A DNA stretch of 61,442 nt from Limnobacter olei (GTDB lineage: Bacteria; Pseudomonadota; Gammaproteobacteria; Burkholderiales; Burkholderiaceae_B). Positions 32,862 through 41,064 of this stretch are shown piece by piece. Every line of letters begins with the position of its first letter. The stretch's first letter is position 1. The position numbers and the translations under genes were made by a program. Under the pieces are notes generated by a model. That model worked only from the letters and a program-made list of their open reading frames with translations. It was not told where the DNA came from and did no database searches. The DNA is taken from contig NZ_JARFJD010000029.1 in NCBI RefSeq assembly GCF_029087225.1, positions 1-61,442 of the forward strand, written 5' to 3'.

Positions 32862-33550
32862 AATTTTGCGGTGCGTATGGCTTCAAACTGCCGAATGCGG
32901 TGTTTAACCTTGCCGGTGAGTTGCCGGGGCTTGAACCCCAACCCCGGGAAGGTGATCCAGCTGGTTTGAATGCCATGCCTGGCGGCCTGCTCAAGGTGCC
33001 CGAGGGTGTCGTCGACCAGCAAAGCCCGCTTGCCTTTCAACTTGCTCTTCAGATTGGGCCACAGAATGTTGGCTGGCTTGGGTCGCCAGGTTTGGTGAAC
33101 CACCATGTCTTCAATCGCAATGACGGCGTGCAAGTGCCGGTACAAACCCATCTCCTTGCACAGTTCCACGGCGTAAGCGCGGGGCGCATTGGTCAGCATA
33201 ATGCGCAGCCCTGGCAATTTGCCCAGGCGGTGGGGCACGCTACCATGGCGAGAACTCAATTTTTTCAAGCCCTCGAAACGATGGGTACTGGCCAAAAAGT
33301 GGTGCGGGTTGGTTTGATGATGGCGCATCATGCCCAATAAAGTTGCACCATAGCGAAGCCAGTATTGGGTACGCAACTCGCTGGCCTGCTGGGGATCCAA
33401 CTTCAGGTGTTCAGCCAGATAGCGTGTCATTTGCCGGTTGATCTCGGGCAGAATGTGGGTGGATGCATGGTGCAGGGTGTTGTCAAGATCAAGCAAATAC
33501 ACTTTGCCGGACAAGCCCGCATGGGGACGACGAATATAACGAATGCGCAA
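32858..33550 (-). CDS. HAD-family pyrimidine 5'-nucleotidase
   Basis: The protein shows HAD motifs: DLDNTLHHAS (nucleophile Asp), LTNAPRAYA (motif II), KPANILW (motif III Lys) and LLVDDTLGHLEQA (motif IV). Overall it resembles bacterial pyrimidine 5'-nucleotidases of the SDT1 type, which hydrolyse pyrimidine mononucleotides. The start is uncertain: a TTG at 33550, a GTG at 33502 close to the fold, or a distant GTG at 33622 that would overlap the divergent peptidase gene. The stop overlaps moeB by four bases. Confidence 0.8.
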   Translation of the reverse strand: MRIRYIRRPHAGLSGKVYLLDLDNTLHHASTHILPEINRQMTRYLAEHLKLDPQQASELRTQYWLRYGATLLGMMRHHQTNPHHFLASTHRFEGLKKLSSRHGSVPHRLGKLPGLRIMLTNAPRAYAVELCKEMGLYRHLHAVIAIEDMVVHQTWRPKPANILWPNLKSKLKGKRALLVDDTLGHLEQAARHGIQTSWITFPGLGFKPRQLTGKVKHRIRQFEAIRTAKF

Positions 33551-33555
33551 AACGA

Positions 33556-34026
33556 ATGGACCTGAAGTTGAGTTTTCATCCCGAATTTTGTCAGGATACC
33601 TTGTGTCATTCTGACACCGCACTGCGGTGCGGTCTAGACAACAGTTGCCCGCCAGAACTGCTTGAAAACCTCAGCAGGCTTTCTGCTTTGCTGGGTGATA
33701 TTCAAAGGTCCCTGAATATTCGCAGTGGTGCGTTAAAGATCAATAGTGGTTTCAGGGCACATGCCTTGAATGAGAAAGTGGGCGGTGTGCCCAACTCGCA
33801 GCACTGCATGGGGCTGGCGGCCGATTTGGTGTGCCCCGAATTCGGCAGCCCCTGCGATTTGGCATTGGCCATCGCACAATTGCCATGTGAATTTGATCAA
33901 CTGATTCTGGAATTTGGCAAATGGGTGCATGTGTCTGCGGCACCGCTGGGCCAAACACCCAGGCGAGAGTGCTTGAGCATTTTCAGCAAAGACGAAGGTT
34001 ATCTGGAAGGTATTGTGAAGCGATGA
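33556..34026 (+). CDS. M15-like (D-Ala-D-Ala carboxypeptidase type) protein
   Basis: This 156-residue protein has the M15A zinc-peptidase pattern: INSGFRAHALNEKVGG, SQHCMGLAADLVC with His and Asp ligands, and the final His in WVHVSAAP. Relatives act on peptidoglycan or are phage-derived endolysin-like enzymes. No signal peptide is visible. The ATG at 33556 (MDLKLSFHPEF) fits the domain length. The stop overlaps the next gene as ATGA. Confidence 0.8.
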   Translation: MDLKLSFHPEFCQDTLCHSDTALRCGLDNSCPPELLENLSRLSALLGDIQRSLNIRSGALKINSGFRAHALNEKVGGVPNSQHCMGLAADLVCPEFGSPCDLALAIAQLPCEFDQLILEFGKWVHVSAAPLGQTPRRECLSIFSKDEGYLEGIVKR

Positions 34027-34796
34027 ATGTAAGCAAAAAAACAATGATCAAAATCAGCGCTGCTGCACTGCTCAGCCTGAGCAGCGTGGGTAGTACTTGG
34101 GCAGCCGACACCACTTGCAGAGGCATGGGTAAACAGGTGATTGATACAGACCTGCGATTTTCACTGACGCACAGTCAAATTCCGGGTGAACTGGCCATTA
34201 GTACACACAAAATGCGGGTGGCCGGTACGCAGTACAAACTTGAATCCACTTCACAGGCCAAAGGCTTTTTGGCTTTGTTGTACTCGGGCCAACTAACCCA
34301 GAAAAGTGAAGGGCTGGTGGATGCACAACTGGGCTTAACCCCCCTTTATTACGCCGAGCAACGTGGCAAAAAACCGGTGGCTGAAAGTATGCTGAACGCG
34401 GAAACGCAGCAGGTGCTGTTCAAGCGCAATGGTGAGTCTGCACCGTATGAAAAAGGGCTGCAGGACCGGATCAGCATGATTTACCAGATCGCAGCGCGTT
34501 TGCGCTGCAACGCCGACCTGAAAACGGGCGACACCTTGACCATGCGTGTCATGAGCACCGGGCGCGTGGGCAATGAGGTGTTTGTTCTGAAAAAAGCGCA
34601 AGACCTAACCTTGGACCTTGGCAAAGGCGAGCGCCGGGTGAACACCCTGCTATTTGAAACCAAACCCGAAGATGCAGGCGATGAAGTTGTGCGCATTTGG
34701 TATGCCAAAGATTTGAACTGGCAACCAGCAAAAATTGAAATTCAGGACGCTGACGGGAAAGCATTGACCCAAACCCTGATTGGCACGGGCGCTTAA
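34023..34796 (+). CDS. DUF3108 periplasmic protein
   Basis: This 257-residue exported protein has a signal peptide (ISAAALLSLSSVGSTWAA) and the DUF3108 beta-barrel-like pattern: FSLTHSQIPGEL, YKLESTSQAKGFLALLYSGQL, DRISMIYQIAARL and VRIWYAKDLNWQPAKIEI. Function is not established for the family; periplasmic or envelope roles are presumed. It starts in the stop of the M15-like gene and converges on gspC with a four-base overlap. Confidence 0.85.
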   Translation: MNVSKKTMIKISAAALLSLSSVGSTWAADTTCRGMGKQVIDTDLRFSLTHSQIPGELAISTHKMRVAGTQYKLESTSQAKGFLALLYSGQLTQKSEGLVDAQLGLTPLYYAEQRGKKPVAESMLNAETQQVLFKRNGESAPYEKGLQDRISMIYQIAARLRCNADLKTGDTLTMRVMSTGRVGNEVFVLKKAQDLTLDLGKGERRVNTLLFETKPEDAGDEVVRIWYAKDLNWQPAKIEIQDADGKALTQTLIGTGA

Positions 34797-35278
34797 CTGT
34801 TGGCTGGCACGCGGCGAAGCAGATTGGGATCGGCTTCAAGAATGGGCAAGTTAACCTGATGACGTTGCCCGCTGCGACGCATCACTGCGAAAGTAGGACC
34901 CACTTCTTCCAGTGTCCAGCCGTTAGCCACTTCATCACCCACACGCTTTGATTGTGCGGGCTGCCCTTCGATGGACATGACGGCAGCCCCCTTGCCTTCA
35001 CTGTTGGCAAAAATGCCCAACAAATTCACAGAGGGCGGCGTGAGACCACCCGCAGTTTCAACGCCCATGAGCCGCGCTTCAGGCGACTGGTCGATTTGAT
35101 AATTCGCCGAGGCCTGAGCAGGCATGGCGGGTGCAACCACAGGCGCGGGCGCGAACAACTTGATCAACACCCACACAGCCAGCCCCACTGTGCTCAACCA
35201 CAACACCATTCTCAATCCCTGAACAAGTCTTGGTGACAAGCTGATCTGGGCAACGGGTTTTTTCAATGCAAGTTTCAT
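34793..35278 (-). CDS. gspC: Type II secretion GspC-like inner membrane protein
   Basis: The 161-residue protein has a short cytoplasmic N-terminus, one membrane helix (MVLWLSTVGLAVWVLIKLF), a Pro/Ala-rich linker and a homology-region domain (VNLLGIFANSEGKGAAVMSIEGQPAQSKRVGDEV, in parts, then W-x-L-E-E-V). GspC links the secretin GspD to the inner-membrane platform. There is no C-terminal PDZ or coiled coil, so it is a short form. It is divergent from the gspG operon instead of lying inside it. The start at 35278 is chosen for length. Confidence 0.8.
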   Translation of the reverse strand: MKLALKKPVAQISLSPRLVQGLRMVLWLSTVGLAVWVLIKLFAPAPVVAPAMPAQASANYQIDQSPEARLMGVETAGGLTPPSVNLLGIFANSEGKGAAVMSIEGQPAQSKRVGDEVANGWTLEEVGPTFAVMRRSGQRHQVNLPILEADPNLLRRVPANS

Positions 35279-35608
35279 GGGGCGAAGTGAAGTGACACAC
35301 TGGAAAGCATCATAACCCGCAAGATGGGCCAGATTCAAAAAAAAACCGGACAACCCGCGAGGGTGACCGGTTTTTAAGCCATGCTTCAAGGGTTGTCGGC
35401 AACCTGAGTTGCCCACACCCGAAGTATGCGCACGCAAGAACACCTAAGAAAGACCCTATTTACGTGACAAAGGTAAAGGTTTTACCGATTACCCGAAAGC
35501 AGAGGGATTTTGTGCGGCTTGCAACGGTGGTGCGGGCTGCTGTCAAATATTCATAAAATGGGTGTAACCTTCAGCAAGGATAATTCTGGATCTTTTCTAC
35601 GGTTGTTT
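35279..35608. other. Divergent region between gspC and gspG
   Basis: These 330 bases carry the promoters for gspC (left) and the gspG operon (right), which I cannot pinpoint, and a terminator-like hairpin set at 35338-35404. No small gene is convincing. Confidence 0.5.
35338..35404. terminator. Terminator hairpin with a competing downstream fold
   Basis: An A run, AACCGG with an inner ACCC-GCGA-GGGT stem, CCGGTT and a T run form a strong hairpin (35338-35375). Its left arm CCGGACAACCC (35346-35356) can alternatively pair, with one bulge, with GGGTTGTCGG at about 35390-35399. That second segment can also fold as GGTTG-TCGG-CAACC. The arrangement resembles an attenuator, but no leader peptide is identified. 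Confidence 0.6.
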
Positions 35609-36058
35609 ATGAAAAAACTAAATTCGCTTCAAGGCAAAAAGAAAAATCAGGGTTTTACTCTGATTGAAATTATGGTGGTTGTAGTCATTCTTGGCATTCT
35701 CGCGACGTTGGTGGTGCCAAAAATCATGGGGCGTCCTGACGAGGCCCGCGTGGTTGCCGCAAAGCAAGACATTGCTTCGGTGATGCAAGCACTGAACTTG
35801 TACCGCCTGGACAACAGCCGCTACCCGACGACCGAACAAGGGCTACAAGCCCTGGTGACCCCACCGACCACGGAACCCGTGCCACGCAATTACAAGCAAG
35901 GTGGTTATTTGTCACGCCTGCCTGTCGACCCTTGGGGCGGCAACTATCAGTTCTTGAGCCCTGGCATTAATGGCGAAGTGGACGTAATGAGCTTTGGTGC
36001 AGATGGCAAAGCCGGTGGTGAGGGCGTGAATGCCGACATTGGTTCCTGGAGCCTCTAA
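35609..36058 (+). CDS. gspG: Type II secretion major pseudopilin GspG
   Basis: This 149-residue pseudopilin has a prepilin signal ([19 protein letters not shown]), cleaved before Phe by a GspO-type peptidase. The GspG fold follows: [48 protein letters not shown] and [15 protein letters not shown]. It is the main pseudopilus subunit. The ATG at 35609 (MKKLNSL) is chosen. It opens the operon gspGHIJKLMNDEF. Confidence 0.96.
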   Translation: MKKLNSLQGKKKNQGFTLIEIMVVVVILGILATLVVPKIMGRPDEARVVAAKQDIASVMQALNLYRLDNSRYPTTEQGLQALVTPPTTEPVPRNYKQGGYLSRLPVDPWGGNYQFLSPGINGEVDVMSFGADGKAGGEGVNADIGSWSL

Positions 36059-36542
36059 GCGGGGGTTCACCCTGCTTGAATTGCTGGTGGTGATCGTCGT
36101 GTTGTCGATCGCCGCTGGCCTTATTGTGGTGCGCGGCACACCCGGCGATTCCAATTACCTGGAATCAGACGCCAAAAAACTGTCGCAACTGCTGCGCATT
36201 GCCCAGCAGGAATCTTTGTTGAAATCCAAAGACATACGCTTTGTAGCCGGTGATGAGGGCTACACCTTCGAAGAATTCACAGGCAGCCGCTGGGTACCAG
36301 TGACTACGGAACCCTTGCTGCGCCCCCGCCTTTGGGACAACGGCCCCTTCAAGGTGACCTTGATCAACGAGGGCCTTGAAAACAAGTTCCTGACCCTGGA
36401 AAGCAGGACTGGTCTGAAACGCCAGGCGATTGTGCTTCAACGCAACCGAGTGCAGGTGGTGCTGCAAAGCCAGGCCAGTGGTGTATTCAAGGTCAGCAAA
36501 CCCAGCACCACAGTGCTGAACAGGGCCAGTCAAAGCCTATGA
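36030..36542 (+). CDS. gspH: Type II secretion minor pseudopilin GspH
   Basis: This 170-residue protein has a class III signal ([21 protein letters not shown]) and a GspH-like domain ([31 protein letters not shown]). It is a minor pseudopilin. The start at 36030 overlaps the gspG end by 29 bases, so the genes are translationally coupled. Confidence 0.9.
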   Translation: MPTLVPGASKRGFTLLELLVVIVVLSIAAGLIVVRGTPGDSNYLESDAKKLSQLLRIAQQESLLKSKDIRFVAGDEGYTFEEFTGSRWVPVTTEPLLRPRLWDNGPFKVTLINEGLENKFLTLESRTGLKRQAIVLQRNRVQVVLQSQASGVFKVSKPSTTVLNRASQSL

Positions 36543-36913
36543 AGCAGCAGCGCGGTTTTACCCTGATTGAAGCGTTGGTGGCCATGACCATTATCGCGGT
36601 GGCCCTGATTGCCTGCCTCAAGGCTGCCGGCAATTTGAACATTCAGCAAGACGAGATGATCAAGCGGCAGTACGCGCAGTGGAGCGCAAAGAATGCCGCC
36701 AACTACATCCGGGTTTCCGGCGTATTTCCAAGTGCGCAAACCGCTCAGCAATCCTGCCCACAGGGCAATTTCCGATTTGTATGTCGGGTGGAAATTTCCA
36801 ACACCCCAAACCCGAATTTCAGGCGGGTGGAAATTCAGGTGCTAGACGCCTTCGAGGGCGACCAAGGCAACCAGCTGGCTCGCTTGGTGATTTTCTTGAG
36901 CAGCGCGCCATGA
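36539..36913 (+). CDS. gspI: Type II secretion minor pseudopilin GspI
   Basis: The 124-residue protein has a class III signal (QRGFTLIEALVAMTIIAVALI) and the GspI block QWSAKNAANYIRVSG with CRVEISNTPNPNFRRVEIQVL. GspI nucleates the pseudopilus tip with GspJ and GspK. The start overlaps the gspH stop by four bases. Confidence 0.92.
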   Translation: MKQQRGFTLIEALVAMTIIAVALIACLKAAGNLNIQQDEMIKRQYAQWSAKNAANYIRVSGVFPSAQTAQQSCPQGNFRFVCRVEISNTPNPNFRRVEIQVLDAFEGDQGNQLARLVIFLSSAP

Positions 36914-37608
36914 ATAAAAATGCCAAGGGTTTTACGCTGCTGGAAGTTCTGATTGCATTGGGCATTGTGTCGGTGATTTCGATTTTGTCTTGGCAGGGTT
37001 TGCAGGAGGTACTGCGTTCAGCCAACCGCGTTACAGAGGTGGACGAGCAGATTCAAACCGTAGCCGCAGTTTTTTCACAGTTCGAAAAAGATCTTGGCGC
37101 GCTGGAGTTGACGCTGGACACACCCACCCCGGAGAGCGATTTAATTGAAGTGACCGGCAATGGGCTGCTGATTCAGTTTACCCAGCGCAACACCAGCGAA
37201 CCTGCCTACCGGGAGCGTGTGGAATGGGTGCTGGACGGCACCAATTTGCTTCGGATTGCACGCCGCCAGCCAAACCCGGAGCAGCCCTCGATCAGCGACC
37301 CGATTGCCACCCGGGGTCTGCAAGTGCGCCTGTTGCGAGAACCCGGCGGGTGGAGCAGCCCGGTGACATTCGGCAACCATGTTGTTCAAGAACGCACAGA
37401 CCTTGAATTGCAAGGACCCGCATTGCAGCTAAACAGCGGTACACCGGCACAGCGCCCACCAGAAAGCGGCGAAGGTGATACACCGGGCACACCGGAAACA
37501 ACTGAAGGACAAGCGGTACGAAGCCTGGTTCGGGCGGTTGAAATCAGCTTAACCCAACCCAACAACCAGGTCGTGACGCAGGTGTTTTTAACCGGTGGGG
37601 TGTACTGA
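36910..37608 (+). CDS. gspJ: Type II secretion minor pseudopilin GspJ
   Basis: This 232-residue protein has a class III signal (AKGFTLLEVLIALGIVSVISI) and the GspJ pattern LQEVLRSANRVTEVDEQIQ, FEKDLGALEL and ERVEWVLDGTNLLRIARRQP. It carries a Gly/Pro/Glu-rich segment (RPPESGEGDTPGTPETTEGQ) before the last strands, perhaps a lineage-specific loop. The ATG at 36910 overlaps gspI. Confidence 0.92.
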   Translation: MNKNAKGFTLLEVLIALGIVSVISILSWQGLQEVLRSANRVTEVDEQIQTVAAVFSQFEKDLGALELTLDTPTPESDLIEVTGNGLLIQFTQRNTSEPAYRERVEWVLDGTNLLRIARRQPNPEQPSISDPIATRGLQVRLLREPGGWSSPVTFGNHVVQERTDLELQGPALQLNSGTPAQRPPESGEGDTPGTPETTEGQAVRSLVRAVEISLTQPNNQVVTQVFLTGGVY

Positions 37609-38558
37609 TGCGATCAACGCGAATTCGACCACAACAAGGCGCGGCCGTGGTGATGGCATTGTTCATCGTGGTGCTGTGCACATTGGCAGTAAGCCCCTTG
37701 ATCTGGAACCTGTTTGCCACTGCAAAAACCATTTCAGTGGCCGCTGCACGTGACCAGGCCGACGCGGTTAGCCGCAGCGGTGTGGATTGGGCCCGGGTTA
37801 TTTTGCGCGAAGACGCAAGAGTGTCCACAACCGACACATTAACCGAACCTTGGGCCGTGCCCTTGGCCGAAAGCCGCATCAACGAAGGCTTGATGCGCAA
37901 GGAAGAAAATGCCACCGACAGTGATGATCGGGAAGTAGTATTGACCGGGCGAATTGAGGATGCACAAGGGCGATTCAACCTTCGCAACCTGGGTGCCGAC
38001 AACCCGCGCCAACAGGTGTGGCTGGCAGGCTTTACCAAACTAAGTGATCTGCTGAGCGTGCCTGCAGACCAGCGAAATTTGTTGGTTCAAACCCTGAGCA
38101 CCATGTTCATGCCCAAACTGGTCAATCCTGAAGAACAAGGAATTGATCCAAATGCCCCGCGCATTGAGCCCGCTTTGCGGTGGGAGGAGTTTCAGGGCAA
38201 ATACGGCATTACTGAGGAAACCTGGAACCAGCTGCGGCCCTATGTGGCCATTTTGCCCAAAGCCAGTGCGGTGAATGCAAACACTGCATCTGCCGAGGTG
38301 CTTTACGCAGTAGTAGAAGAAATGAGTTTCAGCGATGCTCAACGATTGCTGGCCCAACGTGAAAGGGTCACTTTCCGGAATGTGGCGGATATTCGGGCTG
38401 CACTGAATGCAAATGTGACCATAAACAATGATTTAATAACCGTGAGCAGCAATTACTTCCTGGTAGAAGGCACTGCGCAGGTAGAGGAGGCGTTGATTCG
38501 GACCCGGGCTTTGCTTGAGCGACGAGACCAGCGCGTGTATGTGATGTGGAGACAATAA
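37608..38558 (+). CDS. gspK: Type II secretion minor pseudopilin GspK
   Basis: The 316-residue protein has an N-terminal hydrophobic signal (GAAVVMALFIVVLCTLAV) with the GspK feature of no Glu at +5. An alpha domain follows with GRFNLRNL and helix-hairpin-helix-like text (VNANTASAEVLYAVVEEMS). GspK caps the pseudopilus tip. The start overlaps the gspJ stop by one base. Confidence 0.92.
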   Translation: MRSTRIRPQQGAAVVMALFIVVLCTLAVSPLIWNLFATAKTISVAAARDQADAVSRSGVDWARVILREDARVSTTDTLTEPWAVPLAESRINEGLMRKEENATDSDDREVVLTGRIEDAQGRFNLRNLGADNPRQQVWLAGFTKLSDLLSVPADQRNLLVQTLSTMFMPKLVNPEEQGIDPNAPRIEPALRWEEFQGKYGITEETWNQLRPYVAILPKASAVNANTASAEVLYAVVEEMSFSDAQRLLAQRERVTFRNVADIRAALNANVTINNDLITVSSNYFLVEGTAQVEEALIRTRALLERRDQRVYVMWRQ

Positions 38559-39812
38559 TTGAATAACAACCAACCCCTGTTGGTGATTTGGTGGCCCAAG
38601 GCCCTTGACCAAGCCCGTGCGGAAGAGGAGGGCCGCATGATTAGACTGCGCTATGAAGTGCTTGCCCGAAGCGGCGACAAACTGCATGGCGGCGAAGAGG
38701 CCCTGAACAAACTACCCAAGGACCTGCCTTGCCTGGTGTTGGTGAACCCCACCGAAGTGGGACTTTTTGCCGTGGTGCCTCCCAAGTTGACCGGCAACAA
38801 ACTGAAAGAGGCGCTGCCCTTTCTGGTTGAGCCTTACCTGTTGAACGAGCCCGAAGAAAACCATGTGAGCCTGTGGCCCAACCTGCCTAACCACTTGGGT
38901 GGGGCAAAGCTGGCTGCGGTGCTGGGAAAAACACGTGCACGCAGCATTGTCAGTAACTGCGCACAACAGGGCTTGAAGCTGGCAGGCCTAAGCTGCGAGA
39001 CATTGCGTGAACGCACTGGCAACGAGGGCGCTGCATGGCTGAGCGGGCAAGACTTTATTTTGGTAGATGGCATTGATACGCCCTTGCTGACACCCACTGC
39101 CCAGGCAGCCGTGTTGAAAGTGATGCTGCAACGTCGATTGCAGCAAGCCGGTGCCCCCGTGATTGAATTGAACAACACGGACTACGCCTGGTTGAGCAGC
39201 CAGGTAGACGGGGCCATGGGCGAGAATAAAATACGCGCCAGTACACGTGCACCCATCGAGCCTTTGCCAAGGCTGTTGAACAAAAGCCTGCTCAGCGCAG
39301 ACGAACTTCGAAAGATGGGCATGCGCCCCATGGCCAACCCAGCTGGCTTGCGCAAGTTGATTGCGCCTGCCATGGCCTTGCTGGCCGTTGCGATACTGGG
39401 CCTGAATGCACTGGCTTTTAAAATTGAAAGTGCCAATGCAGCCATTGAAACCCAAATTGCCGAGAGCTATGCCCAGGCCTTGCCCAACACGCCCATGGTG
39501 GCCGACCCCCTGCTGTTGATTGAACGTGAAAAACGCAACCTGAACGCTGGGCTGGACACCAGCAATGCCCAAGGCGCAAGTGCCCTGCTTCACGAGGTGG
39601 GATTGGCCATGGAGCAAGCCCCTTTTAACAGCATGGTCGATTTTGCTTGGGCTGAAAATACGCTGAGCGTGCGGTTCAATGCCAATATTTCTGAAGACCA
39701 GCAAGCAGCCGCCTTGCAAAAACTGAAAGCCCGAAGGCTGGATGCCAAATGGCTGATCGGCGCGCAATCCAACTTGCCTGTGCTGCAAGTGAAAAAGGGA
39801 GTGACGCGATGA
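38559..39812 (+). CDS. gspL: Type II secretion platform protein GspL
   Basis: The 417-residue protein has a large cytoplasmic actin-like region (LVLVNPTEVGLFAVVPPKLTG, LPFLVEPYLL). A single membrane helix (LIAPAMALLAVAILGLNALAF) lies near residue 275, with a periplasmic ferredoxin-like end. GspL anchors the GspE ATPase. It starts at TTG directly after the gspK stop, which is unusual but supported by spacing. Confidence 0.88.
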   Translation: MNNNQPLLVIWWPKALDQARAEEEGRMIRLRYEVLARSGDKLHGGEEALNKLPKDLPCLVLVNPTEVGLFAVVPPKLTGNKLKEALPFLVEPYLLNEPEENHVSLWPNLPNHLGGAKLAAVLGKTRARSIVSNCAQQGLKLAGLSCETLRERTGNEGAAWLSGQDFILVDGIDTPLLTPTAQAAVLKVMLQRRLQQAGAPVIELNNTDYAWLSSQVDGAMGENKIRASTRAPIEPLPRLLNKSLLSADELRKMGMRPMANPAGLRKLIAPAMALLAVAILGLNALAFKIESANAAIETQIAESYAQALPNTPMVADPLLLIEREKRNLNAGLDTSNAQGASALLHEVGLAMEQAPFNSMVDFAWAENTLSVRFNANISEDQQAAALQKLKARRLDAKWLIGAQSNLPVLQVKKGVTR

Positions 39813-40336
39813 AACCCAATGATTTGCTGAACAAAGCACAAGCCCAACTGGACCAGCTCAACAGCAGGGAACGAAAACTGGTGACCTATGGCGGCGCATT
39901 GGCTGCAGTGCTGATTGCCTGGTTTGTACTCATTGAACCTGCACTTCTGACCATACAACAAGGCCCCGCCAACCAAGCCGCGCTGGTGGACAAAGCAGGC
40001 CAGGTGATGCGCGCTGCGCAAGACCTGGAAGCCCTGCGAGGTGCGCGATCGCGCGTTGTGGTGCCTGAAAGCGATTTGCAGGCACGCCTGCAACAGTTGC
40101 TTGAAGAACAGGGCATAGCCGAGCAAGCCACACTGGTGCGCACCGAAGAAGGCGACCTCCGGGTGGAATTCAACAATGTCTCGGCCAGTGGTGTTCTGGC
40201 CTGGATGGCGCGGGCCGAGGCCATTTCCAGCATCAGCCTGAACCAGGCTGAGGTTGAAAAAGTGCAAGCCGGTGTATTGAAAGGTTACGTTACCTTGTTG
40301 CCAGCCAGCCAAGGAAACACAGGCGCCCCCCAATGA
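39809..40336 (+). CDS. gspM: Type II secretion platform protein GspM
   Basis: The 175-residue protein has a cytoplasmic stub, one membrane helix (YGGALAAVLIAWFVLIEP), a coiled coil and a small periplasmic domain (VEFNNVSASGVLAWMARAEAI). It partners GspL. The start overlaps gspL as ATGA. Length is normal. Confidence 0.9.
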   Translation: MKPNDLLNKAQAQLDQLNSRERKLVTYGGALAAVLIAWFVLIEPALLTIQQGPANQAALVDKAGQVMRAAQDLEALRGARSRVVVPESDLQARLQQLLEEQGIAEQATLVRTEEGDLRVEFNNVSASGVLAWMARAEAISSISLNQAEVEKVQAGVLKGYVTLLPASQGNTGAPQ

Positions 40337-41064
40337 AACGTTTGCGTGGGTTGTGGCCGTTTGCCTTGATTGCCCTGGCTGTGCTGGTGTGGAACTACCC
40401 GGTGTATGCCGTATCGGGCCGCATTGAATCTGCAAGCGGCGGCAAGGTTCGAGTGTTAAGCAGCAATGGGTCAGTGTGGTCTGGGCAAATGCAGTTGGGC
40501 CTGTCCGATGGCGCGCGGGTGTACGCCATTCCAGAGGCTTTGGCCTGGCACCTTCGACTGGGTGGCGATGCAAGCTGGCTGGGAATTGAAATAACACACC
40601 CGAAATTCGTACAGCCTTTGCATCTGGGATTCACCGGCGCAGGTATTACTGTGAGTGGTGGCGAACTTCGCATGCCAGCAGCCTGGCTGGGTGCAACAGG
40701 TGCGCCCTTCAATACCATTCGACCCGAGGGCCTGTTGCAGTTAAGCTGGCTTGAATGGCAAAGCGGCAAGAACATAAATGCCACGCTGAAATGGCTGGAT
40801 GCCCAATCGGCGCTGGCCAGTATTCGACCCTTGGGTGAATATGTCATCACCGTGACAGGAAATCCTGATACAAGATTAGACATGACACTGGCGACCAACA
40901 AAGGCCCCTTGATGCTGGAGGGAAGTGGTCAGTGGACGAACGGACAACGATTTGTATTCAATGGGTATGCCAGTGCGCAAGAACGCAGCAAGGATGCGTT
41001 GACGGGCCTGCTCAGCCAGATGGGACGACTTGAAGGCGATCGCTATCGCTTGGGTGTATTTTGA
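40333..41064 (+). CDS. gspN: Type II secretion protein GspN
   Basis: The 243-residue protein has an N-terminal membrane helix (LWPFALIALAVLVWNYPVY) and a beta-rich periplasmic domain with SGRIESASGG, SVWSGQMQLGL and LRLGGDASWLGIEI. GspN is an accessory subunit present in some T2SS. It overlaps gspM and gspD. Confidence 0.88.
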   Translation: MKRLRGLWPFALIALAVLVWNYPVYAVSGRIESASGGKVRVLSSNGSVWSGQMQLGLSDGARVYAIPEALAWHLRLGGDASWLGIEITHPKFVQPLHLGFTGAGITVSGGELRMPAAWLGATGAPFNTIRPEGLLQLSWLEWQSGKNINATLKWLDAQSALASIRPLGEYVITVTGNPDTRLDMTLATNKGPLMLEGSGQWTNGQRFVFNGYASAQERSKDALTGLLSQMGRLEGDRYRLGVF

